Positions 23,921-31,954 of a stretch of 64,000 bases of DNA are shown piece by piece (within the stretch, counting starts at the first letter, position 1; every line of letters starts with the position of its first letter). The notes under the pieces were generated by a model. The model was given only the letters and a program-made list of their open reading frames with translations. It searched no databases and was not told the DNA's origin. The stretch is taken from positions 1 to 64,000 of the forward strand of contig NZ_JAIGNN010000003.1 of the NCBI RefSeq assembly GCF_019711565.1, written 5' to 3'. The DNA is from Qipengyuania proteolytica (GTDB lineage Bacteria; Pseudomonadota; Alphaproteobacteria; Sphingomonadales; Sphingomonadaceae). The translations under genes and the position numbers were made by a program.

Positions 23921-24942
23921 AACCCGACCTTTAGCCCTGCACGGAATTCGGTCCGGTCTGCGGGGCCATCGCGCCATTCCCGGGCGAGGCTTCCGGTCAG
24001 TGACAATTTGTCGCCAAGCGGGATTTCTCCGCCCCCGAAGAGCGAGAAAGTGTCCGTCACGACGCCGACATCAGTGTCCGGACCCGCAGCTGCACCAAAG
24101 AACACGCGAGTTCTGTCGCCGGGTGCGTAATCCGCACGGACCGATCCTCCAACTCGCAGGCTGTCGCCGTCGGCGGCAAGAATGTTCGTTCGTGCGGTCG
24201 CCGAGAACTCGCCTTCGGAGCCGAAATACTGGGTCACGAATGGGGCCAGATTCCAGACGTCTTGCGTCGGGAAGCTTCGCCAAGCGGCATCGAAACCTGC
24301 AATCGTCGCCGTGGGACCTCGGCGAAGCCGATAATCGAGCCCTGCGCTAAGCCCGATTTCGGGTCGAAAATCCGCTGACGGGGTGGCATTTGCCCCTGCG
24401 CGTAGCCACAGATCTTCGCCTGCGTGATGCGTAATGAGGGTGCCCAGTTCGATATCTACGAGCGAAAAGCGTTCGTACCAAGTGCCGCGCACTTCAATGG
24501 TATCGACCGCACTCAGCGGTGCGACAAGCGTGAGGCCCGCTTCATGCCAATCCTGCAAGCCTGAGGATACTCCCGAGATTGCACCGTCCGCCAACACAAA
24601 GCCGCTGCCCGCCGGACGGGCTGCGCGGCGGCGGGAGATTTGCTCGAGGGCTTCACTCGCATCGCGATAAGACGGGGCCTGCGCGAGCACTGTCTCGAAT
24701 TCGCGTTGTGCTTCGTTGAGCCGGTCGAGCGCAAGATATGCGTAACCGAGCTGGACACGAGCATCGACGTCGTTTGGATTCCGGATCACCCAGTCTTGCA
24801 GCAAGGCAATTGCGCTGGCCGGGTCGCCAGCTCGTCGCGCATCGACGGCCTGTTCGTAGCCATTCGGTGACTGCGCTGTCGCCGCTGTTCCGGCTGCGAT
24901 GAGCATGACGGCGGCACATCGCGTTAGGCGGCTTTTCATCAC
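23917..24942 (-). CDS. TPR plus YaiO-family outer-membrane beta-barrel protein
   Basis: 341 residues: signal peptide (AAVMLIAAGTAATAQ), a TPR-like part (GDPASAIALLQDWVIRNPND, VQLGYAYLALDRLNEAQREF), and a C-terminal region of alternating beta strands ending TEFRAGLKVGL, as expected for a barrel. This matches the YaiO family of outer-membrane proteins. TPR plus barrel recalls PgaA-type export pores. It overlaps the upstream receiver gene and downstream HEAT gene by four bases each. The likely job is letting the polysaccharide pass the outer membrane. Confidence 0.8.
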   Translation of the reverse strand: MMKSRLTRCAAVMLIAAGTAATAQSPNGYEQAVDARRAGDPASAIALLQDWVIRNPNDVDARVQLGYAYLALDRLNEAQREFETVLAQAPSYRDASEALEQISRRRAARPAGSGFVLADGAISGVSSGLQDWHEAGLTLVAPLSAVDTIEVRGTWYERFSLVDIELGTLITHHAGEDLWLRAGANATPSADFRPEIGLSAGLDYRLRRGPTATIAGFDAAWRSFPTQDVWNLAPFVTQYFGSEGEFSATARTNILAADGDSLRVGGSVRADYAPGDRTRVFFGAAAGPDTDVGVVTDTFSLFGGGEIPLGDKLSLTGSLAREWRDGPADRTEFRAGLKVGL

Positions 24943-25307
24943 GCCGCTTTCAGCAATCGGGCCAGGCGTGCAAGCAACTCTTCCGGCATAAAGGGTTTGA
25001 CCAGGTAGTCGTCGGCGCCAAGTTCGAGTGCGCTGACGATGTCCTTCTCGCTACGCCGGGCAGTCAGCATGATCACCGGAGTTTCCGCATAACGATCCGA
25101 CGATCGCATTCTCCGCAGCACGTCCAGTCCATTGTGGACCGGCATCATCATGTCGAGGATCACCACATCGGGGGCGCTTGACTCGAGGCATTCCAGCGCC
25201 TCGCGCCCATCACAGGCGAGAACTGTCTCGAAGTTACGTTGACGCAGCCGATAGTCGAGCAACTCTCTGAGCAATCGTTCGTCGTCGGCGACCAGGACTC
25301 TTGCCAT
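24939..25307 (-). CDS. Single-domain response regulator, first gene of polysaccharide operon
   Basis: 122-residue receiver: acidic pocket VADDERLL, Asp52 in VVILDMMMPVHNG, Thr in VIMLTARRSEKD, Lys in YLVKPFMPEELL. No output domain. It leads an operon with YaiO, HEAT and GT2 genes, all joined by ATGA overlaps. It is a likely target of the convergent hybrid kinase/Hpt relay and may switch polysaccharide synthesis through protein contacts, perhaps with the HEAT protein. Confidence 0.88.
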   Translation of the reverse strand: MARVLVADDERLLRELLDYRLRQRNFETVLACDGREALECLESSAPDVVILDMMMPVHNGLDVLRRMRSSDRYAETPVIMLTARRSEKDIVSALELGADDYLVKPFMPEELLARLARLLKAA

Positions 25308-25866
25308 TTTCGGGACCCTTGGAAACTCCCGCGGGGGGTAGCAAAGTCTTGGTTAATAATTCTCTAAGCGAAGAGATTGCGCAGATGAGCAATTTCGCTT
25401 TTCTTTCCGAGCCTCAATAGTGGGAGGTTCGTCCCCGTGATCAGACGTTGGCGAGGGCAGTTGCCGATGCAAATCTGTCGGTCTGGTTTCAGGCATTCTC
25501 ATCTGGCACCTAAATGACCGAGATTAGGGCGCAAAGCTGCCGTTCTTTCCGAGACAATTTGCGATGCGACTGACAGCACCGCCATTCCCCAGATACAACT
25601 AAGGTCAAATAGGCTAACTACGGCGCAGCAGTCTAGGAATTGCGCCATTTGCAAACTAGATTCGAGATCAGCTAAAATCAAACGACCCCAATCAGGCTCG
25701 AAGAACTGGGGGCACCAGCGGGGGCGCCAGAACCGCAAGTGGGAGCATCGCAGGATTCCCTCAAGTCCTGACCTCTCCCAATGGTTGCCACAATCCGTTA
25801 CGTATGCAACGGGGATACACGCCCTTTCATGTTCTGAAACCTGCCACGCTGTGATGAGCATCATGC
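25308..25866. other. Intergenic region, probable island remnant
   Basis: There are no convincing genes. It lies between the polysaccharide operon and the broken integrase. At 25707-25725 a TGGGGGCACCAGCGGGGGC segment resembles one at 26879-26897 beyond the integrase, possibly arm-type or att-related sites. The promoter of the receiver gene should be near 25320-25400. Confidence 0.4.
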
Positions 25867-26824
25867 CCTCGCGTTCGCGCGCGAGCTTGCGCATCAGGCG
25901 TCTGTGCGACCTTTGGCCAGGAAACATCAGCTCGAAGCCACCGGAATGCTGCTCTAGCTCGCAAAGCATGGCGAGTGCTTGGCTAGATAATGGCACCGTA
26001 TGAGGACGACGCAGCTTTGTGCGATTGCCCGGAATGGTCCAATGCGCTTCTTCCCAATTCACCTCTTCCCAGTGGGCTTGGCGCAGTTCGCCAGGACGCA
26101 AAAACATGTGCGGACTAGGCTGCATGGCCAGCTTTACAATCGGCCCGCCCATGTAGTCGTCTTTGGCTCTGAGGAATTCGCCTAGGGGCGCAGCTTCAAG
26201 CATCGCAGCATGGTGCTTTACCACCGGAGCCGCCAATGCATCGGACAGGAGATGAGCGGGATCGCTCTTGCATCTTGTGGTTGCTACGCCGTGGCGGAAA
26301 ACGCGGCTGGCAAAATTACGCGTCCGGACAGCCGTCTCGCGATGCCCCCGCCGCTCGATGACCTTAAGCGCCGCCAGCACTTCGGCTGGCTCGATATCCG
26401 CAATGGGCCTTTTCCCAATCGCGCCGGACAGGTGCGCAAAGAACCATCGCGCCTCGTTGATTGTCGATTCTGCCTTGCCATTCGCTTCCAATTTGGTGGC
26501 GATAAAATCCTCGGTGACCGATTGGAATGTGTGCCTTGCGCCAACTCTCCGCTAGATTTTCGACATCTTGCGATCATGCAAGGGATCGCCACCGGCTTGG
26601 ATGGTCGCGCGAGCTTCGTCTCTTGCTTTTCGAGCATCAGCCAGACTTATGGCCGGATAGCTTCCCAGCCCCAGCCGCTTTTCCTTGCCGTCCACACGGT
26701 ATTGGAGAAGCCAAAGCTTTGAGCCGTTGGGACGAATCTCAAGATAGAGACAGTTCTCATCGCTTCTGCGATAGGTCTTTGTAGCAGGCGAATATGCCTT
26801 AACTTCTCATGCTTTAAGAGCCAT
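25867..26824 (-). pseudogene. Tyrosine integrase (P4 type), broken
   Basis: Translation from ATG 26824 gives MALKA-stop-EVKAYSPATK, then a good N-terminal integrase region (DENCLYLEIRPNGSKLWLLQ, KRLGLGSYPAISLADARKAR), a second in-frame stop after DRKMSKI, then a core-binding domain and the start of the catalytic domain with the first Arg in FLRPGELRQAHWEE and the Lys strand TKLRRPHTVPLSS. Similarity ends near 25867 before the HxxR and Tyr motifs. With two stops and a lost C-terminus the enzyme is dead. It sits next to the 3' end of tRNA-Thr, the classic island position. Confidence 0.85.
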
Positions 26825-26978
26825 TTGAGGGCACCTCAGCCCGCTTTCGCGGCGAGTGCCCCCAAAAACACTGAATTCTGGGGACACCAGCAGAGACGTG
26901 CACCGCCGCCGGGAGCCAAACTATCACCGAAAAACGGCTGAAATTCAAGACTTTTGGGGATATCCAGAAACGGATAGG

Positions 26979-27054
26979 TGGTGCCGCTTACAGGACTCGA
27001 ACCTGTGACCCCATCATTACGAATGATGTGCTCTACCAACTGAGCTAAAGCGGC
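26979..27054 (-). tRNA. tRNA-Thr(CGT)
   Basis: 76-base cloverleaf with encoded CCA. The acceptor is GCCGCTT/AAGCGGC, the D arm TAGCTCAGTTGGTAGAGC, the anticodon loop TTCGTAA (CGT, Thr), and the T arm AGGTTCGAGTCCT. Its 3' end faces the broken integrase, so it was probably the attachment site. Confidence 0.96.
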
Positions 27055-27074
27055 ACATTCCCGATTGCGGGAAG

Positions 27075-27148
27075 TGGAGGCCCGAGCCGGAATCGAACCG
27101 GCGTGCAAGGATTTGCAGTCCTCTGCGTAACCACTCCGCCATCGGGCC
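27075..27148 (-). tRNA. tRNA-Cys(GCA)
   Basis: 74-base cloverleaf with encoded CCA. The acceptor is GGCCCGA/TCGGGCC, the anticodon loop CTGCAAA (GCA, Cys), and the T arm CCGGTTCGATTCCGG. It is 20 bases upstream of tRNA-Thr, in the same orientation. Confidence 0.96.
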
Positions 27149-27272
27149 TCGCCCTCCCTCTCGGGAAGGAAGCGGCGCACTAGCGATTCTGTGCAGGCTT
27201 GGCAATCGCCACGTGGCACCTTTACGTAACGTCAGTCTGGACGCGCGGCGGCAGAGCCGCAATGACGGCGGC

Positions 27273-28052
27273 ATGAGCCTTGCCAACCTGATCGACCCGA
27301 TCGCCGCAGAGGGCGGTGCGACCCGCTTCGAGAACCTCGACAACTGGCTGCAGGGCCGCACGCTCTATGGCGGGGCATCGGCGCTGATCGCCTACCTTGC
27401 CGCGGTGCGCGCCTTTCCCGACCTGCCCCCCTTGCGCGCAGGCCAGGTGGCCTTCGTCGCGCCGACCGGGCCGGAGGTCGAGCTGAAGCGCGAGATCGTG
27501 CGCCAGGGGCGCAACGTCGCGCAGGTGCGCAGCGAGATCTGGTGCGAGGGACACTGCACCCTCACCGCCTTCTGGCTGTTCGGCACCGCGCGCGAGCCCA
27601 ATGCCGTCCATCCCGCCGCGCCGGTCGCCGACTGGCCCGGCCCGCCCGAGGAGGCGGAGACCGCGATGACCGGCAAGGGCCCAGCCTTCATCCAGAACAA
27701 TTTCGAGATCCGCCGCGCGCAGGATTTCAGCGGGCCGGGCGAGCCGGTGGTGCGTCGCTGGGCGCGGCTCACCGACCGCGAGGGGCTCGATCCCGTCAGC
27801 GAGCTGATCCTGCTGGGCGACGTCCTGCCGCCGGGCGCCATGCGCGCGATGAAACGGCAGGGGCCGATCAGCTCGATCAACTGGTCGTTCAACCTGCTCG
27901 ACACCGCGCCGACAACGCGCGACGGCTGGTGGCTGTCCGAAAACGCCAGCCAGCATGCCGATGCCGGCTATTCGAGCGAGCGGCTGCGGCTGTGGAATGC
28001 GGACGGCCGGCAGGTGCTCGACGGGATGCAGAGCGTGGCGGTGTTCGGGTAA
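27273..28052 (+). CDS. Acyl-CoA thioesterase-like (double hotdog) protein
   Basis: 259 residues. The N-terminal half (TLYGGASALIAYLAAVRAFP, then REIVRQGRNVAQVRSEIWCE) and the C-terminal half (WSFNLLDTAPTTRDGWWLSE, then YSSERLRLWNADGRQVLDGM) form the TesB/4HBT_3-type tandem hotdog fold. The C-terminal LWNADGRQVLDGMQSVAVFG is typical. It probably hydrolyses medium-chain or branched acyl-CoAs. ATG 27273 is chosen because coding character starts there. Stand-alone gene. Confidence 0.8.
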   Translation: MSLANLIDPIAAEGGATRFENLDNWLQGRTLYGGASALIAYLAAVRAFPDLPPLRAGQVAFVAPTGPEVELKREIVRQGRNVAQVRSEIWCEGHCTLTAFWLFGTAREPNAVHPAAPVADWPGPPEEAETAMTGKGPAFIQNNFEIRRAQDFSGPGEPVVRRWARLTDREGLDPVSELILLGDVLPPGAMRAMKRQGPISSINWSFNLLDTAPTTRDGWWLSENASQHADAGYSSERLRLWNADGRQVLDGMQSVAVFG

Positions 28053-28164
28053 AGCCATCCGGGCGACACCTTGGCGACAAGGGCGACACCCTGTCGCCTG
28101 CCGCTAGAAACCCTCAAGACGCTGTTATCATTCGCCAAATTCGTCCGGTTCACCGGGCGAGGCG

Positions 28165-28782
28165 TCATCGGGAGCCCCCCGCCCCCTCCCCGGCTCCGGA
28201 GCTGTCACAAGCGGCGGCGTCATAGCGCGCGTCCAGTTCCTGCTGCTCCTCCTCGAGCCAGTCCACAGGACCGCGCTCGACCCGATCGGCCAACGCGGCA
28301 AGCTCGTCCGAGGCAAAGGCGGTCGCGGGATCGCGGCGCGCGCGGGGCGGCCGGACGAAGCTCTTGCGCATGGCGAGCAGCGCCAGCGTCAGCCGCTCGT
28401 CATAGCGGCGCGAGGTACCGACGAGTTCGCCATTGTAGAAATGCGGGACCTCCACGCCGTTGAGCGCGCGCTCGAGCGCGGCCTCGGCCAGCACGTCGAA
28501 ACGGGAGAGGAACGCCGCCTCCCACGCCTTGTCGAAGGGCGTGCCGTGCAGCCGCGCGCGCAGCTTGTAGGCGGACTGCCGCCCCATGCCCACGGCGCGC
28601 GCTGCGGCAGAAACATTGTGCGTCGCGGCCAGCTCGCGCAGGAAGGCTGCCTGCCGCGCGGGCGTCCAGCCGTCGTGGCGCGCGGGTTCGGGCGCGTCGG
28701 CGTTCTCGATGGTTGCGGGGAGCGCATCGGCAGCGTGATCGCCGTCATGCGCGAACGAGGAGGGGTGCGGATGGTTCGTCAT
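28165..28782 (-). CDS. HTH-domain protein
   Basis: 205 residues. Central helix-turn-helix: TPARQAAFLRELAATHNVSA followed by AARAVGMGRQSAYKLRARLH, as in small terminase-like or phage-derived DNA-binding proteins. Downstream is a charged helical part (YDERLTLALLAMRKSFVRPP), ending in an acidic tail. I use ATG 28782. It may be a domesticated phage or regulator gene. No partner genes obvious. Confidence 0.6.
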   Translation of the reverse strand: MTNHPHPSSFAHDGDHAADALPATIENADAPEPARHDGWTPARQAAFLRELAATHNVSAAARAVGMGRQSAYKLRARLHGTPFDKAWEAAFLSRFDVLAEAALERALNGVEVPHFYNGELVGTSRRYDERLTLALLAMRKSFVRPPRARRDPATAFASDELAALADRVERGPVDWLEEEQQELDARYDAAACDSSGAGEGAGGSR

Positions 28783-28844
28783 CCGCGAGGTTAAGCCAAA
28801 TTCGGCGCGAGTAGGAAAGTGGCTTCGGCCCCGACGAGCGTGAC

Positions 28845-29381
28845 TCAGTTTTTGCGCGAGCGGTACATTGCCTCGTCGGCCACGAGCGAGATGTCGTTCC
28901 GGTACGTCGCCCAGCTCTGGAGACAATTCCAGGCAGGGCCGGTGGTACCCGGGGGCACGAGCGTGAGGACGCGGGCCCCATAATCGCTTTCCCCGAGGCG
29001 AAAGTGCGTCGGATCGGCCTGGCAGATCCGTATCGCCTGCGCCAGGGTCCGGCTTTTGCATTGCCCTTGCTGGCGCGCTTCATGCCGGTTGGCGGCTTCC
29101 TGGACGCCAAGCGCCGCAAGCGGAACTGCCAATGCGAGCGCCAGGCGGCGCACGTGGGGATCGCGTTGCAAGCGGAGCTGCGCGCCGATACCGATGACGA
29201 TCAGCACCGCAACGAGGCCGCGGAGCGTATGGAAGAGCCAGTCGGGCCTTTCGCAAGGCGGCAGCCCGAACCGCGGCAGGTAATCGAGAACGAGCCGGCC
29301 CGCGACAAACAGCAGGATCGCGGCAGCGACAAGCGATGCCGACCTGATCGCCATCGAACGCAGACCATTCTGCCGGGGCAT
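28845..29381 (-). CDS. Membrane protein of unknown function
   Basis: About 178 residues: two to three N-terminal transmembrane helices (SLVAAAILLFVAGRLVLDYL, TLRGLVAVLIVIGIGAQLRL, LALALAVPLAALGV) and a C-terminal soluble part with cysteines (IRICQADPTHFRLGESDYGA, GPAWNCLQSWATYRNDISLV). The start at 29381 is 9 bases after the preceding stop, so it is probably co-transcribed with the gene at 29390. Unrecognised. Confidence 0.6.
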   Translation of the reverse strand: MPRQNGLRSMAIRSASLVAAAILLFVAGRLVLDYLPRFGLPPCERPDWLFHTLRGLVAVLIVIGIGAQLRLQRDPHVRRLALALAVPLAALGVQEAANRHEARQQGQCKSRTLAQAIRICQADPTHFRLGESDYGARVLTLVPPGTTGPAWNCLQSWATYRNDISLVADEAMYRSRKN

Positions 29382-29389
29382 CGGACCGG

Positions 29390-29698
29390 TCAAAACGCGC
29401 CCTGCTCCGTCCAATAATTATAGGTCTGGATGTACTTTTCTTTGGCATCGCCCTTCTGCGGCCGGTGCAGCGGCGAGAACATCAATCCGGTCAGCTTCGC
29501 CGCCCAGATCGCATCCACCAGCCGTCCATCGAAGATCGGACATGGCGCGTAGTCGAGCAGATAGAAGGCCAGCGCATCTTCGGCACCGGGAAGCAGCGTC
29601 AGGCGATTCAGCGTCCTGATCCTCTGGCTGTAAACCTCCTGCTTCAGGGACGGATCGTAAAATCGCCCGGCCAGTTCGAAATCGGACGGGTTTCGCAT
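29390..29698 (-). CDS. Hypothetical protein
   Basis: 102-residue soluble protein: MRNPSDFELAGRFYDPSLKQ, then RIRTLNRLTLLPGAEDALAF, then YIQTYNYWTEQGAF. No family recognised. It precedes the membrane protein at 28845-29381 in a likely two-gene unit. Function unknown. Confidence 0.55.
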   Translation of the reverse strand: MRNPSDFELAGRFYDPSLKQEVYSQRIRTLNRLTLLPGAEDALAFYLLDYAPCPIFDGRLVDAIWAAKLTGLMFSPLHRPQKGDAKEKYIQTYNYWTEQGAF

Positions 29699-29802
29699 AT
29701 GGGTGGGAGACCGATGAACAGGCGCCTTGCCTCGCCGGCCTCGCTCACCGCGCAGCCCCGCAACATTCCCGCATCTCCGGCACGGGCACGTCTCTCACCA
29801 GG

Positions 29803-30237
29803 TTATCGACCGACACGCCTCGGCGTCCACGTAGGATAAGGGCCCGACCAGCTGAAATTGCCGATTTCGACCAGACCGTCGCGCACGCGTAGCGTGGCGC
29901 CTGCCCCCTCGAAGGGTGCCCCAGCAGGCTCGTCGTAATAGCCGCACCACCAGTTGACGGTGTAGCTTAGCGATCCTCGGTTGCGCATGAGCGCCCCCAC
30001 GTCGCAATCCCTGATTTTCTCTAGAATCGCCTCGACACTGTCCTCGAGGTTGCTCGGCGTCTGCCTCGCCCGGAAGTCAGGGTCGTACGTGACCTGGGGA
30101 TGGGAATTCGCCATGAGAAAGGCCGTATCCCTCGCAAGGACCGCAGAAAGATAGGAGCGCATCAGCGCCTCATCGACCTCGCTATCCGTCGCAGGGGCAG
30201 CGGCGGTCAGTGCCGCTGCCAAAACCGAACCCAGCAT
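29803..30237 (-). CDS. Exported hypothetical protein, NTF2-like fold possible
   Basis: 144 residues with a short signal peptide (MLGSVLAAALTAAAPA). The mature part starts with helix EALMRSYLSAVLARDTAFLM and continues to strands with paired cysteines (IRDCDVGALM, VNWWCGYYDEP), the layout of NTF2/SnoaL-like proteins. No active-site motif. Monocistronic by context. Function unknown. Confidence 0.55.
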   Translation of the reverse strand: MLGSVLAAALTAAAPATDSEVDEALMRSYLSAVLARDTAFLMANSHPQVTYDPDFRARQTPSNLEDSVEAILEKIRDCDVGALMRNRGSLSYTVNWWCGYYDEPAGAPFEGAGATLRVRDGLVEIGNFSWSGPYPTWTPRRVGR

Positions 30238-30321
30238 TTTTTACGCGTCCCTGAAATGCAATCTGGGTGGAACTAGCAGCTTCTTGCGGAGCCCGCCATC
30301 TGTTGTCAGCCGAGCGGCGCG

Positions 30322-31116
30322 CTAACCAAACCGCGGCGCGCGCTTTTCCATTTCCGCCATCACTGCCTCGACCTGGTTCGGCGTGCGGATGATCCCGTCC
30401 TGCTCGACGCTTTCGGCCATCAGGATGGCGTCCTCGCCTTCCTCGTGCATCACCTTGAACAAGCGCTTGGCGCCGCGGATCGCGTCGGGGTTCTTGGTCG
30501 CGATGGTGGTGGCGATTTCGGTCGCGCGGCCGAGCGGGTCGTCGGAGGTTTCGGTGGCCAGACCCAGCACCTGCGCCTCCGCCCCGGTGAATTCGCGGTT
30601 GGTGTAGGTCAGCTCGCGCAGCACGTCGTCGCGCACCAGGCCGCGCCACAGGGCATAGCCGCCCATGTCGGGGACCAGCCCCCATTTCATCTCCATCACC
30701 GCCATGCGCGTGGCGGGATGGACCACGCGGATGTCCGCGCCGCTCGCGATCTGCAGGCCGCCGCCGAAGCACACGCCGTGGACCGCCGCGATCACCGGCA
30801 CCGGGCACTTGCGCCAGGTCATCGCCGCTTCCTGCGCGCGGTTGGCATTGCCGTGGGTGCGCTCGGCGAGCTTTGCCTGCGGGTTCGATCCGCCCGACGC
30901 CATGCTGGACAGGTCGAGCCCGGCGCAGAAGGCCCGCCCCTCGCCCGAGAGGACGACGGCGCGCAGGCCTTCCATCGTGCGCAGCGCCTCGCCCGCCTCG
31001 AGGATCGCCTCGAACTGCGCCGGGTCGAGCGCGTTCATCTTGTCGCCGCGGGTGAAGCGCACCTGCGCCACGCCATTGTCGCCCAGTTCGATCGAAACAC
31101 GCTCGTTCGGCTGCAT
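30322..31116 (-). CDS. Enoyl-CoA hydratase/isomerase (crotonase family)
   Basis: 264-residue crotonase-fold enzyme. Oxyanion segments GRAFCAGLDLSSMA and HGVCFGGGLQIASGADIRVV are intact. The later acid position lies in MEMKWGLVPDMGGYALWRGL, with Asp rather than the two-Glu arrangement of classical hydratase, so it may be an isomerase or other subclass. C-terminal helix PNQVEAVMAEMEKRAPRFG. It acts on acyl-CoA in the cytoplasm. It lies 25 bases downstream of the winged-helix regulator gene (31142), same strand. Confidence 0.85.
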   Translation of the reverse strand: MQPNERVSIELGDNGVAQVRFTRGDKMNALDPAQFEAILEAGEALRTMEGLRAVVLSGEGRAFCAGLDLSSMASGGSNPQAKLAERTHGNANRAQEAAMTWRKCPVPVIAAVHGVCFGGGLQIASGADIRVVHPATRMAVMEMKWGLVPDMGGYALWRGLVRDDVLRELTYTNREFTGAEAQVLGLATETSDDPLGRATEIATTIATKNPDAIRGAKRLFKVMHEEGEDAILMAESVEQDGIIRTPNQVEAVMAEMEKRAPRFG

Positions 31117-31141
31117 TGCTCGTCATTCCTCTCGCAGAAGC

Positions 31142-31861
31142 TCAGTCGGGAACACAGTTGCCGATCGCAACCGGCCTGTCCAGCGCTTCGCGCGCCCCTT
31201 GGCCGAGCTCGCGGAACTGCCCGTTGCGGTCACGCCCAAGCTGGTATCCGCCGTCGGGATGCGTGCGGACCAGCCAGGCGCAATGTGCGATCGCCAGCTT
31301 GGCGCGCAGCCGCGAGACGTGGACCTCGAGCGAATTGGTTTCGGGCACATGCTCCGTTCGCCAGACATCGGCCAGCAAGTCGCGGCGCGAAACGCGGGCG
31401 CAGGGCGTTTCGGCCAGCCGCCAGAGCAGCGCGAACTCGCGCGGGTGGAGGCCGAGCCAGGTCTCGCCATGCCGCGCATCGCGCTGGAACAGGTCGAGCG
31501 CGAGCGGCCCTGCGCGCCGCGTGCGCGGGAGGCGCGCGGCATGGTCTTCCACCCGCCCGAGCCGCGCGGCGAGCTCGACCCGGTCGATCGCCGGCCCCAC
31601 CGCGTCGCCCAGCCCGGCGGCGAGCAGTTCGGCCCGCTCGGACGATAGCGGAACGCCGACCGCCACGACCGACGCCGGACAACGGATGCAGCACCAGTCC
31701 GCGATGCGCGAGCCGCTCCGCCAGTCTAGCAGGCAGGGTGCGCGGCCTTCGTCCCCCAATCCAGGGACGGCAGGCAGGAGCGACCAGCCGATCGCGCGCA
31801 GGTCCCAGCGCGGCGGCACGGAATCGCTGCGCGACAGCCAGTGGAATGAAGGCAGGCTCAC
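31142..31861 (-). CDS. OmpR-type winged-helix protein with degenerate N-terminal domain
   Basis: 239 residues. The C-terminal half is a Trans_reg_C DNA-binding domain (LGLHPREFALLWRLAETPCA, VSRRDLLADVWRTEHVPETN, SLEVHVSRLRAKLAI, LVRTHPDGGYQLG). The N-terminal half corresponds in position to a receiver but lacks the acidic pocket and the phosphoacceptor region, and has several cysteines (WCCIRCPASVV). It therefore cannot be controlled by ordinary phosphorylation. It lies 25 bases upstream of the crotonase gene, probably one transcript. Confidence 0.7.
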   Translation of the reverse strand: MSLPSFHWLSRSDSVPPRWDLRAIGWSLLPAVPGLGDEGRAPCLLDWRSGSRIADWCCIRCPASVVAVGVPLSSERAELLAAGLGDAVGPAIDRVELAARLGRVEDHAARLPRTRRAGPLALDLFQRDARHGETWLGLHPREFALLWRLAETPCARVSRRDLLADVWRTEHVPETNSLEVHVSRLRAKLAIAHCAWLVRTHPDGGYQLGRDRNGQFRELGQGAREALDRPVAIGNCVPD

Positions 31862-31954
31862 GCGCGCGCATTAACCATTCCGTTGCCAAGAACGAAACGC
31901 AGAGTCGGCCTGTTTCCGGACGATCGGAAAATACCGGTCCGGCGATATCCTGTT

